DNA of 64,000 nucleotides from Paracoccus zeaxanthinifaciens ATCC 21588 (GCF_000420145.1 NZ_ATUJ01000007.1:1-64000); one strand, 5' to 3'. Shown: positions 22,912 through 32,421, counted from the stretch's first letter. Numbers and translations: made by a program. The notes: generated by a model from the letters alone, not told the origin.

Positions 22912-24870
22912 ATGGCCGACGACCTTCTTTCGGGCGACGTGAACAATGACAGCTACTCGGCATCCTCGATCGAGGTGCTGGAGGGGCTGGAGCCCGTTCG
23001 CAAGCGCCCCGGCATGTATATCGGCGGCACGGATGAACGCGCGCTGCACCATCTTGTCGCGGAAATCCTCGACAACTCGATGGACGAGGCCGTCGCCGGT
23101 CACGCCAGCCGCATCGAGATCGAGCTGCTGGCCGATTTCAGCGTTGCCGTGCGCGACAACGGGCGCGGCATCCCGATCGACCCGCACCCCAAGTTCCCGG
23201 GCAAGTCCGCGCTCGAGGTGATCCTGTGCACGCTGCATGCGGGCGGCAAGTTCTCGGGCGATGCCTACCAGACCTCGGGCGGTCTGCACGGGGTCGGCGC
23301 ATCGGTCGTGAACGCGCTGTCGGACCTGATGGTCGTGCAGGTCGCGCGCAACAAGGAGCTGTTCGAACAGCGCTTCAGCCGGGGCATCCCCGAAGGTCCG
23401 GTCCAGAAGATCGGCGCCGCGCCCAACCGTCGCGGCACCACGGTGACCTTCCATGCCGACGAACAGATCTTCGGGCATCACCGCTTCAAGCCCGCGCGGC
23501 TGATGAAGATGGTGAAATCCAAGGCCTACCTGTTCAGCGGCGTCGAGATCCGCTGGAAGACCGAGATCGACGACGGCGAGACCCCGCGCGAGGCGACCTT
23601 CCACTTCCCCGGCGGGCTGGCCGATTACCTGAACGAGACGCTGGCAGGCTCCAGCACCTATGCCGAGCGTCCCTTCAGCGGCAGCGTCGATTTCAAGCGC
23701 TTCAACGCGCCCGGCAAGGTGGACTGGGCGATCAACTGGACGCCCTCGCGCGACGGCTTCATCCAGTCCTATTGCAACACCGTTCCCACCCCCGAGGGCG
23801 GCACCCACGAGGCGGGCTTCTGGGCCGCGATCCTCAAGGGCATCCGCGCCTATGGCGAGCTGGTGAACAACAAGAAGGCCGCGCAGATCACGCGCGACGA
23901 CCTGATTACCGGCGGCTGCGCGCTGGTCAGCTGCTTCATCCGCGAACCCGAATTCGTGGGCCAGACCAAGGACCGCCTTGCCACCGTCGAGGCGCAGCGC
24001 CTGGTCGAGAACGCCGTGCGCGACCATTTCGACAACTGGCTGGCCTCGGACACGAAATCGGCGGGCGCGATCCTGGACTTCCTTGTCCTGCGCGCCGAGG
24101 AACGCCTTCGCCGCCGGCAGGAGAAGGAAACCGCCCGCAAGACCGCGACCAAGAAGCTGCGCCTTCCCGGCAAGCTGGTCGATTGCAGCGCGACCAACCG
24201 CGAGGGGACCGAGCTGTTCATCGTCGAGGGCGACAGCGCGGGCGGCAGCGCCAAGATGGCACGCCAGCGCGCGACGCAGGCCCTGCTGCCCCTGCGCGGC
24301 AAGATCCTGAACGTGCTGGGCGCGGCCTCGTCCAAGATGGGTGCCAACCAGGAAATCAACGACCTGTGCCAGGCTCTGGGGGTCGGGCTGGGGTCCAAGT
24401 TCAACATCGACGACCTGCGCTATGACAAGATCATCATCATGACGGATGCTGACGTGGACGGCGCGCATATCGCGTCGCTGCTGATGACGTTCTTCTTCAC
24501 GCAGATGCGCCCGATGATCGATCGCGGGCACCTGTACCTGGCCTGCCCGCCGCTCTATCGCCTGACGCAGGGGGCGCATCGCGTCTATGTCGCCGACGAC
24601 GCCGAGAAAGAGCGCATGATGCAGAAGGGTCTGGGCGGTCGCGGCAAGATCGACGTCCAGCGCTTCAAGGGTCTGGGCGAGATGGACGCCAAGGACCTGC
24701 GCGACACCACGATGGATCCCAAGACGCGGAAGCTGATCCGCGTCAGCATCGACGACGACGAGGGCGGCGAGACCGGCGACCTGGTCGAACGCCTCATGGG
24801 CAAGAAGCCCGAGCTGCGCTTCGAATACATCCAGGAAAACGCGCGCTTCGTCGAGGAACTGGACGTCTAA
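22912..24870 (+). CDS. parE: DNA topoisomerase IV subunit B
   Basis: ATPase subunit of the decatenating topoisomerase. The 652-residue protein has the GHKL ATP site (EILDNSMDEAV, DNGRGIPI, GGLHGVGASVVNALS), a transducer domain and the TOPRIM domain (EGDSAGGSAKMARQ and TDADVDGAHIASLL). Its length and lack of the GyrB-type insertion, plus RKRPGMYIGGTDERALHHL at the start, favour ParE over GyrB. The partner parC is not in the window. A terminator lies just after the stop. Confidence 0.95.
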   Translation: MADDLLSGDVNNDSYSASSIEVLEGLEPVRKRPGMYIGGTDERALHHLVAEILDNSMDEAVAGHASRIEIELLADFSVAVRDNGRGIPIDPHPKFPGKSALEVILCTLHAGGKFSGDAYQTSGGLHGVGASVVNALSDLMVVQVARNKELFEQRFSRGIPEGPVQKIGAAPNRRGTTVTFHADEQIFGHHRFKPARLMKMVKSKAYLFSGVEIRWKTEIDDGETPREATFHFPGGLADYLNETLAGSSTYAERPFSGSVDFKRFNAPGKVDWAINWTPSRDGFIQSYCNTVPTPEGGTHEAGFWAAILKGIRAYGELVNNKKAAQITRDDLITGGCALVSCFIREPEFVGQTKDRLATVEAQRLVENAVRDHFDNWLASDTKSAGAILDFLVLRAEERLRRRQEKETARKTATKKLRLPGKLVDCSATNREGTELFIVEGDSAGGSAKMARQRATQALLPLRGKILNVLGAASSKMGANQEINDLCQALGVGLGSKFNIDDLRYDKIIIMTDADVDGAHIASLLMTFFFTQMRPMIDRGHLYLACPPLYRLTQGAHRVYVADDAEKERMMQKGLGGRGKIDVQRFKGLGEMDAKDLRDTTMDPKTRKLIRVSIDDDEGGETGDLVERLMGKKPELRFEYIQENARFVEELDV

Positions 24871-24878
24871 GGCCGATG

Positions 24879-24910
24879 CGGGCGCGTTTCCGCGCCCGTT
24901 TCGCTTGTTC
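24879..24910 (+). terminator. Terminator of parE
   Basis: CGGGCGCG (24879-24886), loop TTTC, CGCGCCCG (24891-24898), then TTTCGCTTGTT. It sits between the convergent parE and hemF stops and favours the plus direction. Confidence 0.75.
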
Positions 24911-24916
24911 CTCGGG

Positions 24917-25771
24917 TCAGACCCACTTCGCCAGCGGTGGCAGGCTCATCAGCACGGCGTCGGGGTTGTGGCCCGTTTCCAGCCCGAACTTCGTGCCACG
25001 GTCATAGACGAGGTTGTATTCGGCATAGAGCCCGCGATGGATCAACTGCGTGTCGCGGTCTTCCTCGGAGAAGGTCTGGCGGCTGCGGGCCTCGGCCAGG
25101 GGCAGGAAGGCCGGCAGGAAGGCCGAGCCGACATCGCGAGTGAAGGCGAAGTCGCGTTCCCAGTCGCCATTGTTCAGATCGTCGAAGAAGATGCCGCCGA
25201 CGCCGCGCGCGCGACCGCGATGCGGGATGAAGAAGTACTCGTCCGCCCAGGCCTTGAAGCGGTCGTAATACCCCTCGTCATGCGGATCGCAGGCGGATTG
25301 CATGGTCCGGTGGAAATGCTCGGTATCCTCGGGGTATTCAATGCAGGGGTTCAGGTCGGCGCCGCCGCCGAACCACCACGCGCCGGGGGTCCAGAACATG
25401 CGCGTGTTCATGTGGACGGCGGGCGCATGGGGGTTCTGCATATGGGCGACCAGGCTGATGCCGCTGGCCCAGAAGCGCGGATCGGCCTCGATCCCCGGCA
25501 CGCCGCGGGCGGCCATCGCCTTCTGGGCTGCGGGCTGCAGGGTTCCGTGGACCTCGGACCAGTTCACGCCGACCTTCTCGAAGACCCGACCGCCGCGCAT
25601 GACCGACATGATGCCGCCGCCGCCATCGTTGGCGCGGGTGGTCGGCGTCACCTCGAACCGGCCCGGCGCGGCGTCGCCGCCCGCGCGATCCTCCAGCGCC
25701 TCGAAGGCCGCGACGATGCGGTCGCGAAGCTCGTGGAACCAGGTGGCTGCTCTTTGGCGCTGGTCGTCCAT
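24917..25771 (-). CDS. hemF: Oxygen-dependent coproporphyrinogen III oxidase
   Basis: Aerobic heme-pathway enzyme that oxidatively decarboxylates two propionates of coproporphyrinogen III. The 284-residue product carries VHMNTRMFW, WWFGGGADLNPC, the FFIPHRGRARGVGGIFFDDL signature and YAEYNLVYDRGTKFGLETGH close to the C terminus. ATG 25771 is preceded by GGGGAC at proper spacing; an ATG nine codons upstream (25798) has no such site. An oxygen-independent HemN is not seen here. Confidence 0.95.
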   Translation of the reverse strand: MDDQRQRAATWFHELRDRIVAAFEALEDRAGGDAAPGRFEVTPTTRANDGGGGIMSVMRGGRVFEKVGVNWSEVHGTLQPAAQKAMAARGVPGIEADPRFWASGISLVAHMQNPHAPAVHMNTRMFWTPGAWWFGGGADLNPCIEYPEDTEHFHRTMQSACDPHDEGYYDRFKAWADEYFFIPHRGRARGVGGIFFDDLNNGDWERDFAFTRDVGSAFLPAFLPLAEARSRQTFSEEDRDTQLIHRGLYAEYNLVYDRGTKFGLETGHNPDAVLMSLPPLAKWV

Positions 25772-25848
25772 CGGATTGTCCCCATTCGTGATTTGCATAG
25801 GCCCGGAACGGGCGGCTAAACTGTATCACCGCTGTAAAGAGAGCCGCC

Positions 25849-26265
25849 ATGCGTCGCAACACCGCCCCATGGGCGATCCTGTCCCTGCCCCTTCTGATCG
25901 CCGCCTGCGGAACCCCGCAGGAACGCTGCATCAGCCGGAATACCGACGAATATCGCACCGTCAGCGCCCTTCTGGCCGAGGTCGAGGGCAATATCGCCCG
26001 TGGCTATGCCTGGGAGGAACGGCAGGTCGTCCGCACGCGCTTCGGCCAGTGCCGCGACATCCGGCGCGACAAGGACGGCAAGGCCGTGACCGTCACGCGC
26101 GGATGCTGGCGCGACTATGTGGACGAGGAACGGTACCGCGTGCCCATCGACCCGCTGGTGGAAACGCGCAAGCGCGACAACCTTGCGGCGCGCAAGGCCG
26201 CGCTGGCGCAGGGTGCGGCAAGCGCCGTCCGGGCCTGCCGCGCCGCCTTCCCGGAAGAAACCTAG
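25849..26265 (+). CDS. Hypothetical lipoprotein
   Basis: A 138-residue protein with a lipoprotein signal peptide (lipobox IAAC at about residue 20). The mature part is highly charged, contains Cys residues in QERCISRN, GQCRDIRR and RGCWRDY plus one near the C terminus (RACRA) that could form two disulfides, and has an N-terminal helix-like stretch (YRTVSALLAEVEGNIARGYAWEE). I do not recognise a family. The TAG stop shares CTAG with the convergent SDR gene. Confidence 0.7.
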   Translation: MRRNTAPWAILSLPLLIAACGTPQERCISRNTDEYRTVSALLAEVEGNIARGYAWEERQVVRTRFGQCRDIRRDKDGKAVTVTRGCWRDYVDEERYRVPIDPLVETRKRDNLAARKAALAQGAASAVRACRAAFPEET

Positions 26266-27065
26266 AGGATCTGCGCCGTCACCGGATCGGCAAGGCTGCG
26301 ACCGCCATCGACGGTCACGATCTGCCCGGTGACGAAGCGCGCGCCGTCGCTGACGAGGTATTGCGCCGTCTCGGCGACCTCGTCGGCGGGGGCGATGCGG
26401 CCCATCGGCGTGCCCGCGATGATCTGGCTGCGCTTCTCGGGGTCGTCCTTCAGCGCGCATTGCAGCTCATGCGACATGACGCTGCTGAAGCTGACGCCGT
26501 TCACGCGGATGCGGTGCGGCGCAAGTGCCAGCGCCAGCCCGCGCGTCGCCTGTTCCTGCGCCGCGCAGGCGATGGAATATCCAAGCATCGACGGGATCGG
26601 ACGCCGCGCGGCCAGGGTCGAGATGTTGACGATTGCCCCCGCCGAGGTGCCGTCGCTGTCGCTCTCGCTCTGGCGGATCATGCGCTTGGCGACCAGCTGC
26701 GACAGGCGCATCTGCGACATGAGGTTCTGGCGCAGCATCTCCTCGAGCGTGTCCATGTCGGTCGCCAGGGGGTCGCTGTCGCGCACGAAGCGATGCGCGT
26801 TGACCAGGATGTCCACCCGGTCGAAGGCGTCCAGCGTGGCCGACAGCAGGTTCGCCATCACCAGCTTCTGCGACATGTCGCCCGCGAAACGCTGGACCGT
26901 GCCGTCCTCGTCGTAATCCGAGACCGCCGCCGCAAGGGCCGCATCCTCGCAATCGGCGAACATCACCATCGCGCCGCGTTCCACGAAATGGCGGGCGATG
27001 GCCAGGCCGACGCCGCGTGCGGCGCCGGTCACGATCGCGACCTTGCCCTGGATCGACAGGGTCAT
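26262..27065 (-). CDS. Atypical short-chain dehydrogenase/reductase
   Basis: A 267-residue Rossmann protein of the SDR superfamily. The cofactor motif TGAARGVG (13-20) is intact, as are the acidic D38 after strand 2 (MFADCE), N114 and a C-terminal FVTGQIVTVDGG. The active-site positions are unusual: the structural NNAG reads VNAHR (88-92), the usual catalytic Ser lies at S149/T150, Y163 is present, but the YxxxK lysine is Cys (C167 in GYSIACAAQ). It may therefore be a catalytically altered or non-catalytic SDR. The start overlaps the methyltransferase stop by ATGA. Confidence 0.85.
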   Translation of the reverse strand: MTLSIQGKVAIVTGAARGVGLAIARHFVERGAMVMFADCEDAALAAAVSDYDEDGTVQRFAGDMSQKLVMANLLSATLDAFDRVDILVNAHRFVRDSDPLATDMDTLEEMLRQNLMSQMRLSQLVAKRMIRQSESDSDGTSAGAIVNISTLAARRPIPSMLGYSIACAAQEQATRGLALALAPHRIRVNGVSFSSVMSHELQCALKDDPEKRSQIIAGTPMGRIAPADEVAETAQYLVSDGARFVTGQIVTVDGGRSLADPVTAQIL

Positions 27066-28081
27066 CGACGCGATCCCTTGCGGGTCAGCGTGGCGGTGCC
27101 GCGCCCTGCGGCGGTCGCCTCGATCACCTTGAAGCGGTTGTCGCCGCCGATCTCGTGGACCTGCCCGAAATGATCGGCCAGCACCGCCTCGTAGGGCAGA
27201 TGCCGGTTCGCGACCATCCACAGGCGGCCCGCGCTGGTCAGGATGCGCGCGGCGGTGGCGATGAAGGATGCGCCCAGCTTGGGATCGGCCTGACGCCCCT
27301 GGTGGAACGGCGGGTTCATGATGACGCCGTTCACCGGATCCTTGAGCCGGAAATCGCGCGCATCGGCCCAGTGGAAATGCGCGCGCGGATCGTCGATGTT
27401 GCGGCGCGCGCTCTCGATGGCGGCGTGGTCGGCCTCGACCAGGTGCAGTTCGGTCACGCCCTTGCGGGCCAGCGCCTGCGCGGACAGCCAGCCCCAGCCC
27501 GCGCCAAGATCGACGACGCGGGTCGGCAGCTTCTCGGGCAGATGCTGCGCCAGCAGGGCCGAACCCGGATCGATCCCGTCGGCCGAGAAGACGCCCGGCA
27601 GCGTGATGAAGCCCGGCGCGGCCTGATTTTCGCGGGCATGCCAGTCGGCGGGGATCCAGTCGCCGGCCTGAACCTCGACGCGGAAGATCTTGCCATGCGC
27701 CTTGCTCGTCACCTCGTCCACGGGGGCCAGCTTGCGCATTTCCTTGAGGACGGCATCGACGCCATCCGTCTTCTGGCCGTCGATCCACAGCGATGCGCCG
27801 GGTTCAAGGCGGCTTGCGGCCAGCGCGATGTCGGCATGGGCCGCCGCCTTGGCGCGCGCCAGCCGCACGATGGCGGCGTCGAAGCGCTGGTCGTCAAGCC
27901 CCGTTACGGCGGCGATTCCGCGTGCCGTCAGTCCGGCATGATCCGGGAAATGGCGCTGAAGGACCGTCACGCGGTCCGTGTCGAGGGCGCGCAGATCATC
28001 GCCCGCGCTTGCGCCCACGAACAACATCTTCCCCTCGGGCATGCCCTGGGGGAAGGCAAGTTCCAGTCGTGATTGGGTCAC
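27062..28081 (-). CDS. RsmC/RlmG-like class I methyltransferase
   Basis: A 339-residue two-domain methyltransferase. The C-terminal half holds the AdoMet site (VVDLGAGWGWLSAQAL), the acidic LVEADHAAIESARRN and the catalytic NPPFHQG motif used for base N-methylation of guanine in rRNA. The degenerate N-terminal half matches the duplicated RsmC layout. The likely target is a 16S or 23S guanine; which one cannot be decided here. GTG 28081 starts four bases after clpS, so the two are co-transcribed. Confidence 0.83.
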   Translation of the reverse strand: MTQSRLELAFPQGMPEGKMLFVGASAGDDLRALDTDRVTVLQRHFPDHAGLTARGIAAVTGLDDQRFDAAIVRLARAKAAAHADIALAASRLEPGASLWIDGQKTDGVDAVLKEMRKLAPVDEVTSKAHGKIFRVEVQAGDWIPADWHARENQAAPGFITLPGVFSADGIDPGSALLAQHLPEKLPTRVVDLGAGWGWLSAQALARKGVTELHLVEADHAAIESARRNIDDPRAHFHWADARDFRLKDPVNGVIMNPPFHQGRQADPKLGASFIATAARILTSAGRLWMVANRHLPYEAVLADHFGQVHEIGGDNRFKVIEATAAGRGTATLTRKGSRR

Positions 28082-28085
28082 GTGA

Positions 28086-28415
28086 TTACTCTTTTTCCAT
28101 GGTGCATTGCAGGGGATGCTGCTGGCGCCGGGCCAGCTCCATCACCTGGGCGACCTTCGTCTCGGCCACCTCGTGCGAGAAGACGCCGACGACGGCGACC
28201 CCCCTGCGATGGACGGTCAGCATGATCTCGATCGCCTGGGCATGGCTCATGTGGAAGAGCCGTTCGAGAACATGGACCACGAATTCCATCGGCGTGAAAT
28301 CGTCGTTCAGAAGCAGCACCTTGTACATCGGAGGCCGCTGCGGTCGCGTCTTGGGCTTGACCGCCAGGTCGGACTGATCATCGGGCTGGTCGGGATCGCT
28401 CATCCAATGCGTCAT
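28086..28415 (-). CDS. clpS: ATP-dependent Clp protease adaptor ClpS
   Basis: N-end-rule adaptor that hands substrates with bulky N-terminal residues to ClpAP. The 109-residue protein has a flexible acidic N terminus and the conserved core [20 protein letters not shown], in which Asn and Asp contact the N-degron, then [23 protein letters not shown] and the terminal [18 protein letters not shown] 28415 is chosen because AGGAACGATCAGG lies upstream; ATG 28403 is an alternative. clpA is not next to it here. Confidence 0.94.
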   Translation of the reverse strand: MTHWMSDPDQPDDQSDLAVKPKTRPQRPPMYKVLLLNDDFTPMEFVVHVLERLFHMSHAQAIEIMLTVHRRGVAVVGVFSHEVAETKVAQVMELARRQQHPLQCTMEKE

Positions 28416-28588
28416 CGGTGCCTGATCGTTCCTGAAATGCTGCTGAACCGGTTTGCGGCAGATGCCGTCAGACACCCGAATATAGGTAAGTTTGCGGCAG
28501 ATGAAAGCCCCTGCCGGAAACGCATCCCGCCGGCCCCCTGCGGCGGGTTGGCGCAAATTGGAACAATCCAGTGTTTCAAGGAGAAAAG

Positions 28589-28669
28589 ATGCGTGATATT
28601 ATCCCTCTATTAACGACGGGCATGCGAGCAACGACAGGCCCGCACGAGGCAGAAAGACAGCGACAGTGA
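28589..28669 (+). CDS. Possible 26-residue leader peptide before the carboxypeptidase
   Basis: A short frame starting at ATG 28589 with a near-perfect AAGGAG site (28578-28583) five bases away. It encodes [17 protein letters not shown] followed by a charged, Gln/Arg-rich end, and stops at TGA 28667-28669, which overlaps the GTG start of the next gene as GTGA. The downstream gene has only a weak site of its own, so translation could be coupled through this peptide. No family is recognised; it may act only through its translation. Confidence 0.45.
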   Translation: MRDIIPLLTTGMRATTGPHEAERQRQ

Positions 28670-30309
28670 CCCGATTCAAATCCTTGCACCGGCTCTGCTG
28701 GTTTGCGTTGGTGACCGCCCTGCTGATCGGCACGGTGGTCCGGCCCGTCCAGGCGGCACCTTTTGCGGCCTATGTGATGGACGCACGCACCGGCCAGCCC
28801 ATCTATCGACAGAACTCGGATACGCGGCTCCATCCGGCCTCGTTGACGAAGATGATGACCCTGTACCTGGCGTTCAGCGCGGTCGAAAGCGGACAGGTCC
28901 GGCTTGATTCGCGCTTTACCGTGTCGTCGAACGCCGCGGCCGAGCCTCCTTCGAAGCTGGGCCTGCGCGCGGGCCAGCAGATCGAGCTGCGCTACCTTCT
29001 GCGCGCGGCGGCGATCAAGTCGGCCAACGATGCCGCCACGACCATCGGCGAAGGCATCGCGGGGTCGGAACAGGCATTCGCCGCGCAGATGACACAGATG
29101 GCGCGTGCCCTGGGGATGAACAACACCCAGTTCCGCAACGCCCACGGCCTGACGACCGAGGGGCACTTCTCGACCGCCCATGACATGAGCATCCTGGGTC
29201 GTCACCTGTTCTACGACTTCCCGCAATACTACAACCTGTTCTCGCGCCGCTCGGCCGATGCGGGCGTCACGCAGGTCTCGTCCACGAATCGCCGCTTCCT
29301 CGACGATTACGCGGGCGCGGACGGGATCAAGACGGGCTATACCCGTGCGGCGGGCTTCAACCTGACGGCCTCGGCGCAGCGCGGGAACAAGCGCCTGATC
29401 GCGACCGTCTTCGGCGGCACCTCGACGGCGCAGCGCAACCAGACCATGGCCGAACTGCTGGACAACAGCTTCGGTCGCGTGCCCGACCGCGTCCGCGAGA
29501 CTCGCCCGGCCAAGCCGCGCATGCTGGTGCAGGCGACGACCCGCCGCGCGCAGGTCGAACCCAAACCCGAGGCCACGCGCCCCGAACCGCAGCGCATCGT
29601 GCTCGACAGCTCGCCCGCACCCGCAGCGCGCCCGACCGCTGCCGCAAGCCTGGTTGCCGCCGCAGCCGAGCCGACCGTCAGCTTGGACGAGGCGCTGGCC
29701 CGTGCGACCGCGGGCGCCACGCAGGCCGCGACCAGCACGCTGACACTGGCGGCGAGTGCGCGTCCCCGCTCGCGTCCCGGCGGGCGCAGCGATGCGGTCG
29801 AGACCGCGATCGCGCAGGCGGTCGCCTCGGATGGCGGATCGGCCAGCCTTGCCAGCCCCGTGATCGAGGCATCGACCCGCCCCGAACCCTCGCCCGAGCG
29901 CGAGGCCGAGGTCGCGACCCCCGCCCCCGCAGGCACCGTCACCAATGGCGACCTGACGCTTCAGCGTTCGGCAGCACCGCGCCGCCGTTCGGAAACGGTG
30001 ATCCTGGCCGCGATGGGCGAAGGCGACCTGAGCGATGCAGCCGCGCTGGAAATCGTCAGCCGCCCGCCGGACAGCGGCCGCAGCTTCGGCATCGCTCTCG
30101 GCCTGTTCCGCACCCGGAACGAGGCGCGCGACGTTCTGGTCCAGCTGGCGCTGCAGGACGGCAAGCTGTTCAACGGCGCCGACCGCCATGTCGCAGACAC
30201 CCCCCGCGGGTGGGAGCCGCGCTTCACCCGCCTGTCGAAGGCCGATGCCGAACTGGCCTGCGGTCGCCTGGCAAGCCGTTCGCAGGATTGCAGCGTGATC
30301 GGCAACTGA
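28666..30309 (+). CDS. D-alanyl-D-alanine carboxypeptidase (PBP5 type) with C-terminal SPOR domain
   Basis: Trims the terminal D-Ala from peptidoglycan stem peptides in the periplasm. The 547-residue precursor has a signal peptide cleaved after VQA (30), then the serine-peptidase S11 motifs S59-L-T-K62, S119-A-N121 and K222-T-G. A long Ala/Pro/Arg linker (about 265-450) leads to a SPOR-like domain (about 460-545, SFGIALGLFRTRNEARDVLVQL), which binds denuded glycan at the division site. The GTG start overlaps an upstream leader frame. A strong terminator follows. Confidence 0.92.
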   Translation: MTRFKSLHRLCWFALVTALLIGTVVRPVQAAPFAAYVMDARTGQPIYRQNSDTRLHPASLTKMMTLYLAFSAVESGQVRLDSRFTVSSNAAAEPPSKLGLRAGQQIELRYLLRAAAIKSANDAATTIGEGIAGSEQAFAAQMTQMARALGMNNTQFRNAHGLTTEGHFSTAHDMSILGRHLFYDFPQYYNLFSRRSADAGVTQVSSTNRRFLDDYAGADGIKTGYTRAAGFNLTASAQRGNKRLIATVFGGTSTAQRNQTMAELLDNSFGRVPDRVRETRPAKPRMLVQATTRRAQVEPKPEATRPEPQRIVLDSSPAPAARPTAAASLVAAAAEPTVSLDEALARATAGATQAATSTLTLAASARPRSRPGGRSDAVETAIAQAVASDGGSASLASPVIEASTRPEPSPEREAEVATPAPAGTVTNGDLTLQRSAAPRRRSETVILAAMGEGDLSDAAALEIVSRPPDSGRSFGIALGLFRTRNEARDVLVQLALQDGKLFNGADRHVADTPRGWEPRFTRLSKADAELACGRLASRSQDCSVIGN

Positions 30310-30331
30310 TCCGGCGCGCAGGACAAAGAAG

Positions 30332-30366
30332 AAGGGCCGCAGCGATCGCTGCGGCCCTTTTCGTTT
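30332..30366 (+). terminator. Bidirectional-looking terminator after the carboxypeptidase gene
   Basis: A perfect 28-base palindrome (30332-30359) centred on GCGATCGC, with AAGGGCCGCA arms, is followed by TTCGTTT. It lies between the convergent carboxypeptidase and ychF genes; the A run on the left side could also serve ychF. Confidence 0.85.
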
Positions 30367-30381
30367 CACCCGACCGCGCGA

Positions 30382-31479
30382 TCAGGCGTTGAACAGGAAG
30401 TGCAGGACATCGCCGTCCTTGACCTCGTAGGTCTTGCCTTCGACGCGAAGCTTGCCAGCCTCGCGCGCGCCGCTTTCGCCATTGCCCGCGACATAGTCGT
30501 CATAGGCGACCGTCTCGGCGCGGATGAAGCCCTTTTCGAAATCGCCGTGGATCACGCCCGCGGCCTGCGGCGCCAGCGTGCCCTTGCGGATCGTCCAGGC
30601 GCGCGCCTCCTTGGGGCCGACCGTGAAATAGGTCTGCAGGCCCAGCAGGTCGTAGCCCGCGCGGATCAGGCGATCGAGGCCCGCCTCGGTCAGGCCCATC
30701 TCGCCCAGGAACATCTCGGCCTCTTCGGCGTCCAGCTGGCTGATCTCTTCCTCGATCTTGGCCGAGATCACGACATGGCCCGCGCCCTGCTTGGCGGCCA
30801 TCTGCGCCACCTTGTCGGACAGCGCGTTGCCCTCGGCGGCCTCGTTCTCGTCGACATTGCAGACATAGAGCACCGGCTTGGCCGTCAGCAGCTGCAGCAT
30901 GTCCCATGCCTTCTGCTCGTCCTCGGAAATCTCGACGGTGCGGGCGGGCTGGCCGTTTTCCAGCACGGCAAGCGCACGCTGCAGAAGACCCTGCTGTTCG
31001 GCCGCCTCCTTGTCGCCGCCCTTCAGCTTGCGCTGCAGGTTGGCAAGGCGACGTTCGATCGATTCCATGTCGGCGATCATCAGCTCGGTCTCGATCACCT
31101 CGGCATCGGCGATCGGATCGACCCGGCCTTCGACATGGGTCACGTCGTCATCGGCAAAGCAGCGCAGCACATGCGCGATGGCGTCGACCTCGCGGATATT
31201 TGCCAGGAACTGGTTGCCCAGACCCTCGCCCTTGCTGGCGCCCTTCACGAGGCCCGCAATATCCACGAAGGTGATGCGCGTCGGGATGATCTGCTTGCTG
31301 GTCGCGATACCGGCCAACGTGTCCAGACGGCGGTCCGGCACGGCGACCTCGCCCACGTTGGGCTCGATCGTGCAGAAGGGAAAATTCGCCGCCTGCGCCG
31401 CGGCGGTCTTGGTCAGCGCGTTGAACAGGGTGGACTTGCCGACATTCGGCAGCCCGACGATCCCCATGCGAAAGCCCAT
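30382..31479 (-). CDS. ychF: Ribosome-associated ATPase YchF
   Basis: An Obg-family P-loop protein of 365 residues that prefers ATP. G1 is GLPNVGKST, G3 DIAGLVKGASKGEGLGN, and the G4 position reads NVDE rather than NKxD, the substitution that explains ATP preference. A coiled-coil insertion (residues about 130-180) and a C-terminal TGS domain (RAWTIRKGTLAPQAAGVIHGD onward) complete the fold. It binds ribosomes and is linked to stress responses in other bacteria. Confidence 0.95.
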   Translation of the reverse strand: MGFRMGIVGLPNVGKSTLFNALTKTAAAQAANFPFCTIEPNVGEVAVPDRRLDTLAGIATSKQIIPTRITFVDIAGLVKGASKGEGLGNQFLANIREVDAIAHVLRCFADDDVTHVEGRVDPIADAEVIETELMIADMESIERRLANLQRKLKGGDKEAAEQQGLLQRALAVLENGQPARTVEISEDEQKAWDMLQLLTAKPVLYVCNVDENEAAEGNALSDKVAQMAAKQGAGHVVISAKIEEEISQLDAEEAEMFLGEMGLTEAGLDRLIRAGYDLLGLQTYFTVGPKEARAWTIRKGTLAPQAAGVIHGDFEKGFIRAETVAYDDYVAGNGESGAREAGKLRVEGKTYEVKDGDVLHFLFNA

Positions 31480-31623
31480 TGCGGCCCCCTTTGTATTGGC
31501 GGAACTGGTTTGGCGCCGCTGTTACGCGCACCGCGCGCCCAAGTCCAGCCTGCCGGGCGCCTTCGCATTGCGCGCGGCCCCCAAGGGGGCTAGTGCTGTC
31601 AGCAACAGAATGCGGGGGCAGAG

Positions 31624-32421
31624 ATGACCAGAATCGAGCAGACTTTCGAAGCGCTGAGCGCCCAGGGCAAGAAGGCGTTCGTCGCCTACATGATGGCGTC
31701 CGACCCCGACGACGCCACCGCGCTGGAGATCATGCGCGGGATGCCCGAGGCCGGCGTCGACATCATCGAGCTGGGCATGCCCTTCACCGATCCGATGGCC
31801 GATGGCGCGACCATCCAGGCCGCGGGCCAGCGCGCGCTGGCCAATGGCGGATCGGTCGATCGCACGCTGCAGATGGTCCGCGATTTCCGCGCGGGCGACG
31901 ACACGACGCCGATCGTGCTGATGGGCTATTACAACCCGATCTATGCGCGGCAGGGCGGTGTCGACCGCTTCGTGGCCGAGGCCAAGGAGGCAGGCATCGA
32001 CGGCCTGATCATCGTCGACCTTCCCCCGGAAGAAGACGACGAGCTGTGCCTGCCTGCGACCCGCGCCGGGCTGAACTTCATCCGCCTTGCGACGCCGACG
32101 ACCGACGACCGCCGCCTGCCTGCGGTGGTCAAGAACACCTCGGGCTTCGTCTATTATGTCAGCGTGACGGGCATCACCGGCGGCCCCGCGGCCAACGCGG
32201 CCGAGGTCGCCCCCGAGGTCGCACGCATCCGCGCCGCCGCGGGTCTGCCCGTGGTGGTCGGCTTCGGCATCTCGACCCCGGACGCCGCGCAGAACATCGC
32301 CGCGGTCGCGGATGGCTGCGTGGTCGGCAGCGCCATCGTCAAGATGATCGGCGAAGGCCGCCCCGTCCCCGAGGTGCTGGACTTCGTCCGCTCGCTTGCC
32401 AGTGGCGCGCATGCAGGCTGA
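31624..32421 (+). CDS. trpA: Tryptophan synthase alpha subunit
   Basis: Cleaves indole-3-glycerol phosphate; indole is channelled to the beta subunit. The 265-residue TIM barrel has the catalytic Glu in [18 protein letters not shown] (with the following catalytic Asp), then [20 protein letters not shown] on loop 6 and the phosphate-binding GFGISTP and VGSAIV. trpB is not adjacent and is absent from the window, although trpF lies 23 kb away. The GNAT gene starts inside its last codons. Confidence 0.96.
   Translation: MTRIEQTFEALSAQGKKAFVAYMMASDPDDATALEIMRGMPEAGVDIIELGMPFTDPMADGATIQAAGQRALANGGSVDRTLQMVRDFRAGDDTTPIVLMGYYNPIYARQGGVDRFVAEAKEAGIDGLIIVDLPPEEDDELCLPATRAGLNFIRLATPTTDDRRLPAVVKNTSGFVYYVSVTGITGGPAANAAEVAPEVARIRAAAGLPVVVGFGISTPDAAQNIAAVADGCVVGSAIVKMIGEGRPVPEVLDFVRSLASGAHAG

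Noticed and set aside
24917..25798. Longer hemF start at ATG 25798
   Set aside because: No ribosome-binding site upstream, while ATG 25771 has GGGGAC at normal spacing.
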